Shown one piece after another: positions 8,641-16,079 of a stretch of DNA of 64,000 bases. The stretch lies in NCBI GenBank assembly GCA_963834755.1, contig CAWICQ010000012.1, forward strand, positions 434,001 through 498,000. The letters run 5' to 3'. Both the position numbers and the translations under genes were made by a program. Under the pieces are notes generated by a model. The model was not told the DNA's origin. It did not search any database and saw only the letters and a list, made by a program, of their open reading frames with translations. The DNA comes from Dokdonella_A sp963834755. GTDB lineage: Bacteria > Pseudomonadota > Gammaproteobacteria > Xanthomonadales > Rhodanobacteraceae. How positions within the stretch are numbered: the first letter of the stretch is position 1; every line of letters starts with the position of its first letter.

Positions 8641-9026
8641 TGTCTCTCGAAATAGAACGTCCAACAGCACCGGCGAAGCGTGGCACTAGTGACCCGCCGC
8701 CGTCTGTAGATTTTTGAAAAATGCATCATCGCTCGGCGCTGGCTGAACGGACGCGGAAACCTTGGAGTAACGAGGAAGCCGTCTGACGACGGCTCCCCGG
8801 CCCGCGGTCGCTGGTGGAGCCTTGAGCTCCGGCACCGTGCGCGGCGGCGCGAATCGCAGACTTGCAGGCGGCGCGCAGTATGCCGTCAGGTCCGCCGCGG
8901 GTCTGTAGGAAATTTGCCGTTGAATTGCAACGAATCGCAACGGCGTCGGCCGTCGGCGGAAAATTTCACATGCGCACGCCGCGCGCCGATGTCGCCGCGC
9001 CGGACGGCGCGGCGATTCTGTCGGAC
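8641..9026. other. Gap with no supported gene
   Basis: About 390 bases between two small minus-strand genes. A proline- and alanine-rich frame is open on the minus strand from 9195 to 8686 but has no internal start codon after the end of the 35-residue gene and no ribosome binding site, so I do not call it. It could be a decayed continuation of the small operon or untranslated 3' sequence. Nothing else recognisable. Confidence 0.4.
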
Positions 9027-9134
9027 TTACTGCGGCGCGAGGGAGACGATCACGATCATCACCGCGACACACGTCGCGATGACGCCGAGCGCCTGCCAGC
9101 CGGAAATGCCGGGTTGGTGATGGGTGATGTTCAT
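9027..9134 (-). CDS. 35-residue single-span membrane protein
   Basis: A very short frame, MNITHHQPGISGW followed by a hydrophobic helix ALGVIATCVAVMIVIVSLAP. Its ATG (9132-9134) overlaps the stop of the 82-residue gene in an ATGA junction, so it is likely translated by coupling with that gene. The N terminus with two histidines is predicted cytoplasmic or periplasmic depending on topology, which cannot be settled. The size and the coupled arrangement suggest a small regulatory or partner peptide. No family recognised. Confidence 0.6.
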   Translation of the reverse strand: MNITHHQPGISGWQALGVIATCVAVMIVIVSLAPQ

Positions 9135-9379
9135 GCTGCGAGCTCCGCCTTCCTGGCGCGGAATCGCGCCAGAGCGCTTTCGAGTGAAACCGCACGATCG
9201 CGCAGCTGCTGCAGTTTGCGCGAGGCGTTGATGACCGCCGCGATCACTCGCGCGCGATGCTCGATCTGCGCCGGCGACATCGGCAGTCCCATTGGACTTA
9301 AGTTGGCGCACGCGTCCCGTGCGTGCTGCATGACGGCGACGGCCGCCATGACATCTTCCGCTGCATTCTTCACAAGCAT
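9131..9379 (-). CDS. Small helical protein of unknown family (paralog of the 8153-8404 product)
   Basis: 82 residues from ATG 9379, preceded by GGAGAGACAGGTC, a good ribosome binding site. The reading frame stays open upstream to 9826, so a longer 231-residue form is formally possible. But the family boundary, judged from the 83-residue paralog at 8153, coincides with this start. Shared features are QHARDACANLSPMGLPMS against KHARSVCDQLNPLGVPMT, and the C-terminal helix ARFRARKAELAA against ERFKARKAGNAA. The gene is coupled at its 3' end to the 35-residue membrane protein. Function unknown. Confidence 0.7.
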   Translation of the reverse strand: MLVKNAAEDVMAAVAVMQHARDACANLSPMGLPMSPAQIEHRARVIAAVINASRKLQQLRDRAVSLESALARFRARKAELAA

Positions 9380-9817
9380 GACCTGTCTCTCCAGAACGAG
9401 GTGCTCGTCGGTCGACGTGATCGGTGCTGACGTCTCGTCGTCCCATGGCGCCGACAGCCGACCGCGAGTGTGCTCATCCTCACTTTTTCGGGTTGAAACG
9501 TCTTCGGCAGATCGTTGTGGGCCCGTGTAGGCGAATTCGGACAGGCGTGTAGGATCGAAGGCGGGTTTGCGCCCGTTTTCGCCGCCGTGCAGCGACGCTC
9601 TGGCGGAGTCATGAGCAGACCGGACGAGCGCGTGGCGGGAATCCACATCGAACCCCGTATCCACAGATAGAGCGTCCGCCGAACCGTTCGTCTGCCACGA
9701 CTGCGTTCGGGCCATCGCATCGCACCCCCAAGGCATGTCTGCGATGTGCCCCATTCGGCGGACGCTCGCTGTAGTACAGGGCCTTACGCTGGCGGCGCCA
9801 TAAGGTGGCCGAACCAT
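9380..9817. other. Upstream region of the small-protein operon; open frame without a clear start
   Basis: No gene is called here. On the minus strand the frame of the 82-residue protein continues open through this stretch. It would add about 110 residues of Asp/Ser/Glu-rich, low-complexity sequence from an ATG at 9712, with no good ribosome binding site. It may be an N-terminal extension, a leader, or chance. GC content is slightly lower than in the flanking genes. Confidence 0.35.
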
Positions 9818-10196
9818 TTGGAACAACTCGGCCTGGTCAGGGCGATCCTCGGCGGGTTCGCCTTTACATTCGTGTGGGCGCTCCTAGTCCACCCGGTGGC
9901 GTCGCACAGTTTTCCCTTGGCGTTTGGTGCAAGCCTCTCGGCCGCAATGGCGTTCAGGGTCAGCGCGCTGGGGTCGGTGCACGCATGATTCGCGGTTAAG
10001 AGCGCCTATCCCACCGATCTTGAGCCGCTTCATCTGGAAATATCACTGGCGTTTCTGCTGGGTATTCTGTGCTTCGTGGTCGCGACGGGGAGCTGCGGCT
10101 GGCTGAAGAGCCGCAGGGATCGGCTACATATCTTCTTCGATCGCGGTGATTTCCGCGATCGGAGTCGCGGCGGTGCTACTGCTTTCCTTGGGCTAG
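9818..10196 (+). pseudogene. Decayed gene for a small multi-pass membrane protein
   Basis: In one frame the sequence encodes LGLVRAILGGFAFTFVWALL and SFPLAFGASLSAAMAF, two hydrophobic helices, then hits TGA at 9986-9988. The same frame continues after the stop with SAYPTDLEPLHLEISLAFLL and GILCFVVATG. Near 10105-10130 the hydrophobic character jumps to another frame, SIAVISAIGVAAVLLLSLG, which ends in TAG at 10194-10196. The pattern is a roughly 125-residue four-helix membrane protein with one nonsense and one frameshift lesion. The original start is unclear; TTG 9818 is a guess. The parent family is not recognised. Confidence 0.5.
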
Positions 10197-10346
10197 GCGT
10201 TCGTAACAAGTCCGCCCGCGGCACGCAATCGAAGAAGGGCGACAGCCGCTACGTCCCGCCCGCATCGGCCCGTGTCCGTTTCGTCACATAAGTCTTGCTG
10301 ATGGTGCGCCACGCGGGTTGAATCGCCTCTGATCTTGGAGGCAACC

Positions 10347-12308
10347 ATGCGCGTGCCACTGATGTTTGCGATGCTGATGCTGCTTCGGCTTACGGCGGCC
10401 CACGCAGAGTTCGAATGGAGCGCTTACGGAGGCGACGGTCGCGGTCAGCGCCACGCGCCTCTCGCCGAGATCACGCCGAAAAATGTCGATCGCCTAGCGG
10501 TCGCCTGGACGTTTCGAACCGGCGAGTTCGGTCAGGGTTTCGATCGCGCCGCCGACGCGTTGACGTTCGAGACGACGCCGCTCGAGATCGACGGCACGCT
10601 GTATTTCGCCACCGCGACCGGGAAGGTCTTTGCGCTAGACGCCGAACACGGCACCGAACGCTGGCGCTTCGACGCCGCCATCGAGCGCGGTCGCGACTAT
10701 TCGGAAATGACCTCGCGCGGTGTCAGCTTCTGGCGTGACGCCGCCGGGACCGCCGGCGCGGCGTGCGCGCAACGCATCGTCTTTGCGACCATCGACGCGC
10801 GTCTTTTCGCGATCGACGCGAAGACCGGTAAACGCTGCGTCGATTTCGGCGCGAACGGCGAGGTCGACCTTTCAAAAGGCGTGCGGCTGGTCGAACGCCA
10901 GCTCGGCAATTATCAAGTGACGTCGCCGCCGGCGATCGCAGGCAACGTCGCCGTGGTGGGTTCGTCGATCGGCGACAACCGCGGAACCGACATCGAAATC
11001 GGCGTCGTGCGCGCGTTCGACGTGCGCAGCGGTCGCGAGCTCTGGCATTGGGACCCGATTCCGCGCACCGCGAAAATGCCGGCCGACGCGGTCAATCCGG
11101 ATTTCGGCGAGATCGAGGGTCAGCAGGCGCATTGGACCGGCGCCGCAAACGCCTGGGCGCCGTTTGCGGTCGATGCCGAACGCGATCTCGTGTTCATCCC
11201 AACCGGCTCGGCGAGTCCTGATTTTTTCGGCGGCGAGCGGCCCGGCGATGGTCATTGGGCTGATTCGCTGGTTGCGCTGCGGGCGTCGACCGGCGCGTTC
11301 GTCTGGGGCCGCCAGCTTACGCATCACGATCTTTGGGATTACGACACGGCATCGCAGCCGATGCTGGTCGATATCGACCGCAACGGATCGAAAGCCGCCG
11401 CCGTCGTGCAGCTGACCAAGACCGGGCAGGTCTTCGTGTTCGAGCGCGAAACCGGCGCGCCGTTGTTTCCGATCGAAGAGCGCACGGTGCCGCAGGATGT
11501 CGTCGATGGTGAATCGCCGTCGCCGACGCAGCCGTTCTCGTCGTTGCCGCCGCTGGTTTCGCACGCGCCGGTCAAGCCCGATGACGCCTGGGGTCTGACA
11601 TTCTGGGACCGCGATGCGTGCCGCGAAAAAATCGCGGCGCTGAAGAGCGAAGGCATTTTCACGCCGCCGAGTCTTCAAGGATCGATCGAGCGTCCCGGTT
11701 ATGCGGGCGGCTCGAACTGGGGCGGCGGCGCGTGGGATCCGGAAAGAAAACTCCTGATCGCGAACGTGATGGACTTGCCGATGGTCGTCACGCTGATTCC
11801 GCGCGGCAAGCTCGGCGCGGAATACGACTCCGGCCTCTACAAGGATTGGGAATTCGCGCGCCAGACCGGAACGCCGTACGCGATGCGGCGCAAGCTGCTC
11901 GATTCACCGTGGGGTGCGCCGTGCATTGCGCCGCCGTGGGGCAAGCTCGTCGCCGTCGATCTCGCGCAGGGCAAGATCGCCTGGGAAAAACCGCTCGGAA
12001 CTTCGCGCGACAAGGCGCCATGGCCGTTATGGTCGATCGAAGGCGCGCCGAACATGGGGGGACCTTTGACGACAGGCGGCGGCCTCGTCTTTATCGGCGC
12101 AACAACCGATAACTACTTGCGCGCGTTCAATACGGCGAGCGGAGCCGAATTATGGAAAGCGCGTCTTCCGGCGGGTGCGCAGGCAACACCGATGAGCTAC
12201 GAAGCCGGCGGACGGCAGTTCGTGGTCATCGCCGCGGGCGGCCATGCGAAACTTGGCACGACGCGCGGCGACTACATGATCGCGTTCGCGTTGCCGAAAG
12301 CGCAATGA
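10347..12308 (+). CDS. Periplasmic PQQ-dependent dehydrogenase (quinoprotein, membrane glucose dehydrogenase type)
   Basis: A 653-residue quinoprotein starting at ATG 10347 behind TTGGAGGCAACC. A Sec signal (MLMLLRLTAAHAE) exports it to the periplasm. The mature part is the eight-bladed propeller of PQQ dehydrogenases, seen in WSAYGGDGRGQRHAPL at the N terminus, repeated tryptophan-docking-like segments (GTERWRFDA, SGRELWHWDP, SGAELWKARLP) and NMGGPLTTGGGLVFIGA near the end. It resembles the periplasmic half of membrane glucose dehydrogenase but lacks that enzyme's N-terminal five-helix ubiquinone domain. Substrate is not determinable; sugars or alcohols. No PQQ synthesis genes are in the window. 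A small membrane protein follows 28 bp downstream. Confidence 0.9.
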   Translation: MRVPLMFAMLMLLRLTAAHAEFEWSAYGGDGRGQRHAPLAEITPKNVDRLAVAWTFRTGEFGQGFDRAADALTFETTPLEIDGTLYFATATGKVFALDAEHGTERWRFDAAIERGRDYSEMTSRGVSFWRDAAGTAGAACAQRIVFATIDARLFAIDAKTGKRCVDFGANGEVDLSKGVRLVERQLGNYQVTSPPAIAGNVAVVGSSIGDNRGTDIEIGVVRAFDVRSGRELWHWDPIPRTAKMPADAVNPDFGEIEGQQAHWTGAANAWAPFAVDAERDLVFIPTGSASPDFFGGERPGDGHWADSLVALRASTGAFVWGRQLTHHDLWDYDTASQPMLVDIDRNGSKAAAVVQLTKTGQVFVFERETGAPLFPIEERTVPQDVVDGESPSPTQPFSSLPPLVSHAPVKPDDAWGLTFWDRDACREKIAALKSEGIFTPPSLQGSIERPGYAGGSNWGGGAWDPERKLLIANVMDLPMVVTLIPRGKLGAEYDSGLYKDWEFARQTGTPYAMRRKLLDSPWGAPCIAPPWGKLVAVDLAQGKIAWEKPLGTSRDKAPWPLWSIEGAPNMGGPLTTGGGLVFIGATTDNYLRAFNTASGAELWKARLPAGAQATPMSYEAGGRQFVVIAAGGHAKLGTTRGDYMIAFALPKAQ

Positions 12309-12336
12309 ACCGACTGCCCGAGATCGAGGAGATATC

Positions 12337-12759
12337 GTGAAACCGAAGCTTCTTTATCGCATCGCTTCGATACTGCTGGTCCTGTTCGCCGCGGCCCACA
12401 CCGCGGGTTTTCTGCGCTTCGTTCCGCCGAGCGCCGAAGGAATCGCCGTGCGCGATGCGATGTATAACGTGCACTTTGCGCTTCGCGATGGGACTTATAC
12501 GTATGGAGGCTTCTACAACGGCTTCGGCCTCAGCGTCAGTGTGTATCTCTTGTTTGCGGCATTTCTCGCCTGGCATCTCGGCACGCTGGCGGCTCGCGAT
12601 CCCAAGGCGATCGGGATGCTCGGGTGGATGTTCTGCGTGGTGGAGATCGCTCAGGTTGCTATTTGTGTGAAATATTTCTTCCTGCCGCCGATCGTATTCA
12701 CGGCGGTTGTTGCGCTGTGCCTCGGAGCCGCGGCTTGGCGCGTGCGGTCGATCGTCTGA
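12337..12759 (+). CDS. Four-helix membrane protein of unknown function
   Basis: 140 residues, start ATG 12337 behind GAGGAGATATCG. Four hydrophobic helices are visible, near residues 7-25, 60-82, 91-109 and 112-130, with a polar GGFYNGFGLSVSVYLL motif entering helix 2. It follows the PQQ dehydrogenase by 28 bp in the same direction and is probably co-transcribed. Because the upstream enzyme lacks the membrane anchor domain of classical glucose dehydrogenase, this protein could act as a membrane partner, but that is speculation; the family also occurs alone. No clear functional motif. Confidence 0.8.
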   Translation: MKPKLLYRIASILLVLFAAAHTAGFLRFVPPSAEGIAVRDAMYNVHFALRDGTYTYGGFYNGFGLSVSVYLLFAAFLAWHLGTLAARDPKAIGMLGWMFCVVEIAQVAICVKYFFLPPIVFTAVVALCLGAAAWRVRSIV

Positions 12760-12828
12760 CGCACCTGCGCGCCTGAGGCGGCACGATTTTCCGTGCGCTG
12801 CGCTACCGGCAGCGAATCCAGCGCTCGA

Positions 12829-13578
12829 TCAGTCGCCGTTGTAGCGAAGGCCTTCGACGATCGTCGTGCCGTCGGGTTGCGTCGGAATATGCGCCCAGCC
12901 GACGAGACCCTCGGGCGTCCGCACCAGGTAATCCGGATTCTGGCCGTACTCGTTGTCGCCGCTCACGGCGTTCAGCAGGATCGTGATCGGCGTCTCCGGC
13001 GCGAGCGTTGCAAGCACTTTTTTCGCGCCGCCATGCGGTGCGTCCGCATTGCGCACGGCGGTCAGCATGAGCGATGCCTTGGTCTTGCTTTCGATGCCGA
13101 CATAACGGAACGGCTGCGCGACTTCGGCGAAATGCTTGCCGTCGAAGCGAAACAGGCGGCGGTGGTCGTACGTGTAGTCGGTGTCGCCGAACACGTAGAT
13201 CTCGGCCGTCGGCAGAAACACGAAGTCGTTGCCGGGTGATTCGAAGATCGCACTTGCCGGATCTTCGAACTTGGAGAGAAGGCGGCAACTCGGATCGTCG
13301 CTCGGGCCCGAGTCGCAGGCGAGCGCAAGCGTCGGCAAACCGTGACCGAATTCGAGCAGCAGCGGCTCGGCGACGGACACGCCGGCCTGTTCGACCTCCT
13401 TGAGATACGCGGGCGGCGTCGTCACCGGCTTCGCATTTGCTTTCGGATACCAGACCCGAACGCCTTCGTCCTTGAGATCGAGCCGCGTCAATTCCGGAAA
13501 CCACGTCGACGGATCGGCGCCGAATGCGCTGCCGCACGGCAGGATCGCGAGCATGACGAGCAGCGGGCACGCACGCAT
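12829..13578 (-). CDS. Exported hypothetical protein
   Basis: 249 residues with a Sec signal peptide (LLVMLAILPCGSAFGA, cleavage near residue 21). The mature domain is soluble with alternating short strands. It has a pair of cysteines (LACDSGPSDDPSCRLL) that could form a disulphide, and a tyrosine/aspartate-rich segment FGDTDYTYDHRRLFRFDG. The start is 10 bp after the stop of the Slp lipoprotein gene, so the two likely form an operon and may act together at the cell envelope. I do not recognise the family. Confidence 0.75.
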   Translation of the reverse strand: MRACPLLVMLAILPCGSAFGADPSTWFPELTRLDLKDEGVRVWYPKANAKPVTTPPAYLKEVEQAGVSVAEPLLLEFGHGLPTLALACDSGPSDDPSCRLLSKFEDPASAIFESPGNDFVFLPTAEIYVFGDTDYTYDHRRLFRFDGKHFAEVAQPFRYVGIESKTKASLMLTAVRNADAPHGGAKKVLATLAPETPITILLNAVSGDNEYGQNPDYLVRTPEGLVGWAHIPTQPDGTTIVEGLRYNGD

Positions 13579-13587
13579 GAATTTCTC

Positions 13588-14091
13588 CTAATGGATTCCG
13601 ACACCGACACCGAAACTGAAATGCACGCGCGGCTGCTCGTAAGGAAAATTGACCGGCCACATATGCACGGTCGCATCGGCAACGAGCGCAAAAACGACAT
13701 TGTGCTCGTCGACGCGCGTCGCGCGCGTGCCGGCCATGTGTCCGCGCAATGTCACGAAACGGCCGGCGGGATAGTCGAACGGTTCGACGTAACCCGGAAT
13801 CGCGACGATGAAACGTCCCAACGTCGGCGCGTTCTGATCGGGCCGTTGCGCGCCATCGAGCGGATAGGCGACGATTTCGACTTCGGTCGTCTCGGCAAGA
13901 TTGCGCACGTCGATGATCTTGCCGCCCCAGACCACGTCGGCGCCGTGGTAGCGTTCGGGCTCCGCGGCCATTTCTGCGGGGGTTGTCGCGGTCGCCGGCG
14001 CGTCCTTGAACACGGGCGTCGCGCAACCCGAAAGCGCGAACAGGGCGGTAAGAATCGCAGGCCTCGAAACAGGGCGGAGATGACGACGCAT
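13588..14091 (-). CDS. Slp-family outer membrane lipoprotein
   Basis: 167 residues from ATG 14091. A lipobox LSGC lies in FALSGCATPVF after a hydrophobic segment, so the mature protein should be lipid-anchored, probably in the outer membrane. The body has the Slp family layout: TPAEMAAEPERYHGADVVWGGKIIDVRNLAETTEVEIVAYPL, then GRFIVAIPGYVEP and FVTLRG. E. coli Slp is a starvation-inducible lipoprotein. An ATG at 14136 would precede the signal with atypical residues, so the internal start is preferred. Its start codon overlaps that of the divergent acetyltransferase gene inside GCATGC. Confidence 0.85.
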   Translation of the reverse strand: MRRHLRPVSRPAILTALFALSGCATPVFKDAPATATTPAEMAAEPERYHGADVVWGGKIIDVRNLAETTEVEIVAYPLDGAQRPDQNAPTLGRFIVAIPGYVEPFDYPAGRFVTLRGHMAGTRATRVDEHNVVFALVADATVHMWPVNFPYEQPRVHFSFGVGVGIH

Positions 14092-14539
14092 GCCCGGACA
14101 CCATGAACTGAGCGAAGACGGTCTGCTATTTTCCACTGATCCGGCCCGGCTGGATATCGATCTGATTCACGACTTCCTCTGCCGTGAGTCGTATTGGGTT
14201 CCCGGCATCCGCCGCGAGTTCGTCGAGCGGGCGATCGCGCGCTCGATCTGCTTTGCGGTCTACGGAGAGAACCGTCAGCTCGCTTTCGCGCGCGTGATTA
14301 CAGATGGCGCGGGATTCGCGTGGCTGGCCGATGTGTTTGTGCTCGGCGATCAACGTGGACACGGGCTCGGCAAACGCCTGATCGAGTTCGTGCTTTCGCA
14401 TCCGGATCTGCAACGGATCCGGCGCTTCATGTTGGCGACACGCGACGCGCATGATCTCTACGCGCGCTTCGGCTTCACGTCGCTCGCGCATCCGGAGCGT
14501 TTGATGGAACGCTACGATGCGGATGCGCTTTCGCGCTGA
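14090..14539 (+). CDS. GNAT-family N-acetyltransferase
   Basis: 149-residue acetyl-CoA-dependent transferase. The acetyl-CoA loop is DQRGHGLGKRLIEFVL (Q/R-x-x-G-x-G/A motif, about residues 88-103), preceded by the WLADVFVL strand and followed by ATRDAHDLYARFGF, the usual motif B. The N terminus, with SYWVPGIRREFVERAI, matches the YjdJ/YpeA-like subgroup of small GNAT proteins often annotated only by domain. The substrate is unknown. The start codon overlaps that of the divergent Slp gene, leaving no separate intergenic promoter space. Confidence 0.9.
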   Translation: MPGHHELSEDGLLFSTDPARLDIDLIHDFLCRESYWVPGIRREFVERAIARSICFAVYGENRQLAFARVITDGAGFAWLADVFVLGDQRGHGLGKRLIEFVLSHPDLQRIRRFMLATRDAHDLYARFGFTSLAHPERLMERYDADALSR

Positions 14540-14554
14540 CGCCGGCGCCGGATA

Positions 14555-15406
14555 TCACTTTTCCTTGAGCCATTCCAACCGCTGAGCGCCGTAGCGGCTC
14601 TGCGCGAGCAACTCGCGCAGCACCGGCAGCAACTCTTCGAGCTGCCGATCGAATTTCCACGGCGGATTGAGGATCGCCATGCCGCAGCCGTTGAGACGCA
14701 GCGCGGAATTGTCTGGATGCAGAAGAAGCTCGGCGGCGAGCACACTCGATGCGCCGCTGCGCTCGGCGAGCCAGCGATGGAACGGCACGATGTGCTGGCG
14801 CAGCTTGATCGGATACCAGACCGCGTACGTCGCGTTGGGCCAGCGCGCGAGCGCCGCGGACAACGCGCCTTCGATCTGCAGAAATTCGCCGACCTGCGCT
14901 TCGAACGGCGGATCGATGAGCACCAGCCCGCGCTTCTGTTTCGGCGGCGTGAGCGCCTTCAGCGCTTCATAGCCGTCGCGCTGATGCACGGCGAAGCGCG
15001 CATCGCCTCGAAAGAGCGCCTTCAGCGCGGTCGCTTCGTCTTCCTGCAGCTCGCACAGGATCGCGTGATCATGCTCGCGGAGGACCAGGCTCGCCAGCAG
15101 CGGCGATCCCGGATACACCGCGAGCTCGGCGCCTTGCCCGGCGTTGAGCGCGCGCACGAGATTCACGTAGATGTGCAGGAGCGAAGGCAGGCGCGTGCTC
15201 GCCAGCAGGCGCTGCACGCCGCCCGCGTACTCGCGCGTGCGCGTGGCTTCCTCGCCGCGGAGGTCATAGCGGCCGCGTCCGGCGTGCGTATCGAAATAGC
15301 AGATCGCGCTCTGCTTGCGCTTGAGCGATTCCAGAAGGCCGAGCAGGATCGAATGCTTGAACACATCGGCAAAGTTGCCGGCGTGGAATGCATGGCGATA
15401 GTTCAT
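14555..15406 (-). CDS. rlmJ: 23S rRNA (adenine-2030-N6)-methyltransferase
   Basis: Methylates A2030 of 23S rRNA. I choose ATG 15406, giving 283 residues against 280 in E. coli; the frame is open well upstream but that part is arginine-rich antisense of copL. The N terminus NYRHAFHAGNFADVFKH is the hallmark of the family. The catalytic DPPFE motif of N6-adenine methyltransferases is present in LVLIDPPFEAQVGEF, and the C-terminal GMAILNPPWKFD segment also matches. It is convergent with the acetyltransferase and divergent from the copper genes. Confidence 0.95.
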   Translation of the reverse strand: MNYRHAFHAGNFADVFKHSILLGLLESLKRKQSAICYFDTHAGRGRYDLRGEEATRTREYAGGVQRLLASTRLPSLLHIYVNLVRALNAGQGAELAVYPGSPLLASLVLREHDHAILCELQEDEATALKALFRGDARFAVHQRDGYEALKALTPPKQKRGLVLIDPPFEAQVGEFLQIEGALSAALARWPNATYAVWYPIKLRQHIVPFHRWLAERSGASSVLAAELLLHPDNSALRLNGCGMAILNPPWKFDRQLEELLPVLRELLAQSRYGAQRLEWLKEK

Positions 15407-15497
15407 CGGCTGCGCGCGCGTCAGGGGATGCGAGAGAGCGTTGTTCATGCGCGACAAACGCCGAAACGGTTCGACCGCTTTGCGCACACGCCGGCCG

Positions 15498-15968
15498 ATG
15501 CGTACCATGCGGGCCGTGAGCCTGCTTTGTACCAGCTTCCCGCTCGATCTGCGACGCATCTCGCGCTTGCGGGCCGTGCGCGCGGTGGTGTGGGTGCTGG
15601 CGCTGGCGCTATCGGTGACCAATGTAACGATGGCCGCGATGCCGTCGATGGCCTCCGCTGCCGCCAGTTCCGCTCCAGCGGTTTCGCACCGCATGTCCCG
15701 CGATGCGCACTGCGCAGGCCACCCCGTGCCGGCTTTTGCGCATACGCACTGCGCGGGACAAGCGGCCGCCAATGCACATGCGAGCCACGCCGGCGATGGC
15801 TGCGGCTGTTGCATCGGCAAGACATGTGCGTGCGTGCAAGTCGGCGACGTGCCGACCGTCATCGCGTTGGTCGGCTCGTTGGCGCCGTCCGCGCGACCGT
15901 TTCCCGTGCGGCCGTCGCGTCCTTACGCCGCGATCGAGACACGACTCCTCCGACCTCCGATCGCCTGA
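15498..15968 (+). CDS. copL: CopL-like metal-binding regulator of copper resistance
   Basis: About 156 residues, from ATG 15498; the start is uncertain and could lie nearer the hydrophobic segment VVWVLALALSVTNVTMAA. The C-terminal half is rich in Cys and His (DAHCAGHP, HTHCAGQ, ASHAGDGCGCCIGKTCAC), as in CopL proteins, which precede copA-copB in Xanthomonas and Stenotrophomonas and are needed for copper induction. The order copL-copA-copB is the same here. It is divergent from rlmJ with a short shared upstream region that should contain the copper-responsive promoter. Confidence 0.75.
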   Translation: MRTMRAVSLLCTSFPLDLRRISRLRAVRAVVWVLALALSVTNVTMAAMPSMASAAASSAPAVSHRMSRDAHCAGHPVPAFAHTHCAGQAAANAHASHAGDGCGCCIGKTCACVQVGDVPTVIALVGSLAPSARPFPVRPSRPYAAIETRLLRPPIA

Positions 15969-16079
15969 TTCCCGGATGTTGTCGGCGTGCCGATGCGGCG
16001 CGCTTTTCGCGGCGTTCGTGTTGCGCCGTAGCGTTTCGATGCGCGACGCAGCGACGTCGCCACGGTTCGGAGGTCTCCG

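Noticed and set aside
8686..9195. 169-residue minus-strand protein
   Set aside because: Most of its start region overlaps the coupled small genes in another frame, and the rest has no start codon.
9131..9826. 231-residue version of the small helical protein
   Set aside because: The paralog ends at the internal start and the best ribosome site is there; the upstream part is low-complexity, although it cannot be fully excluded.
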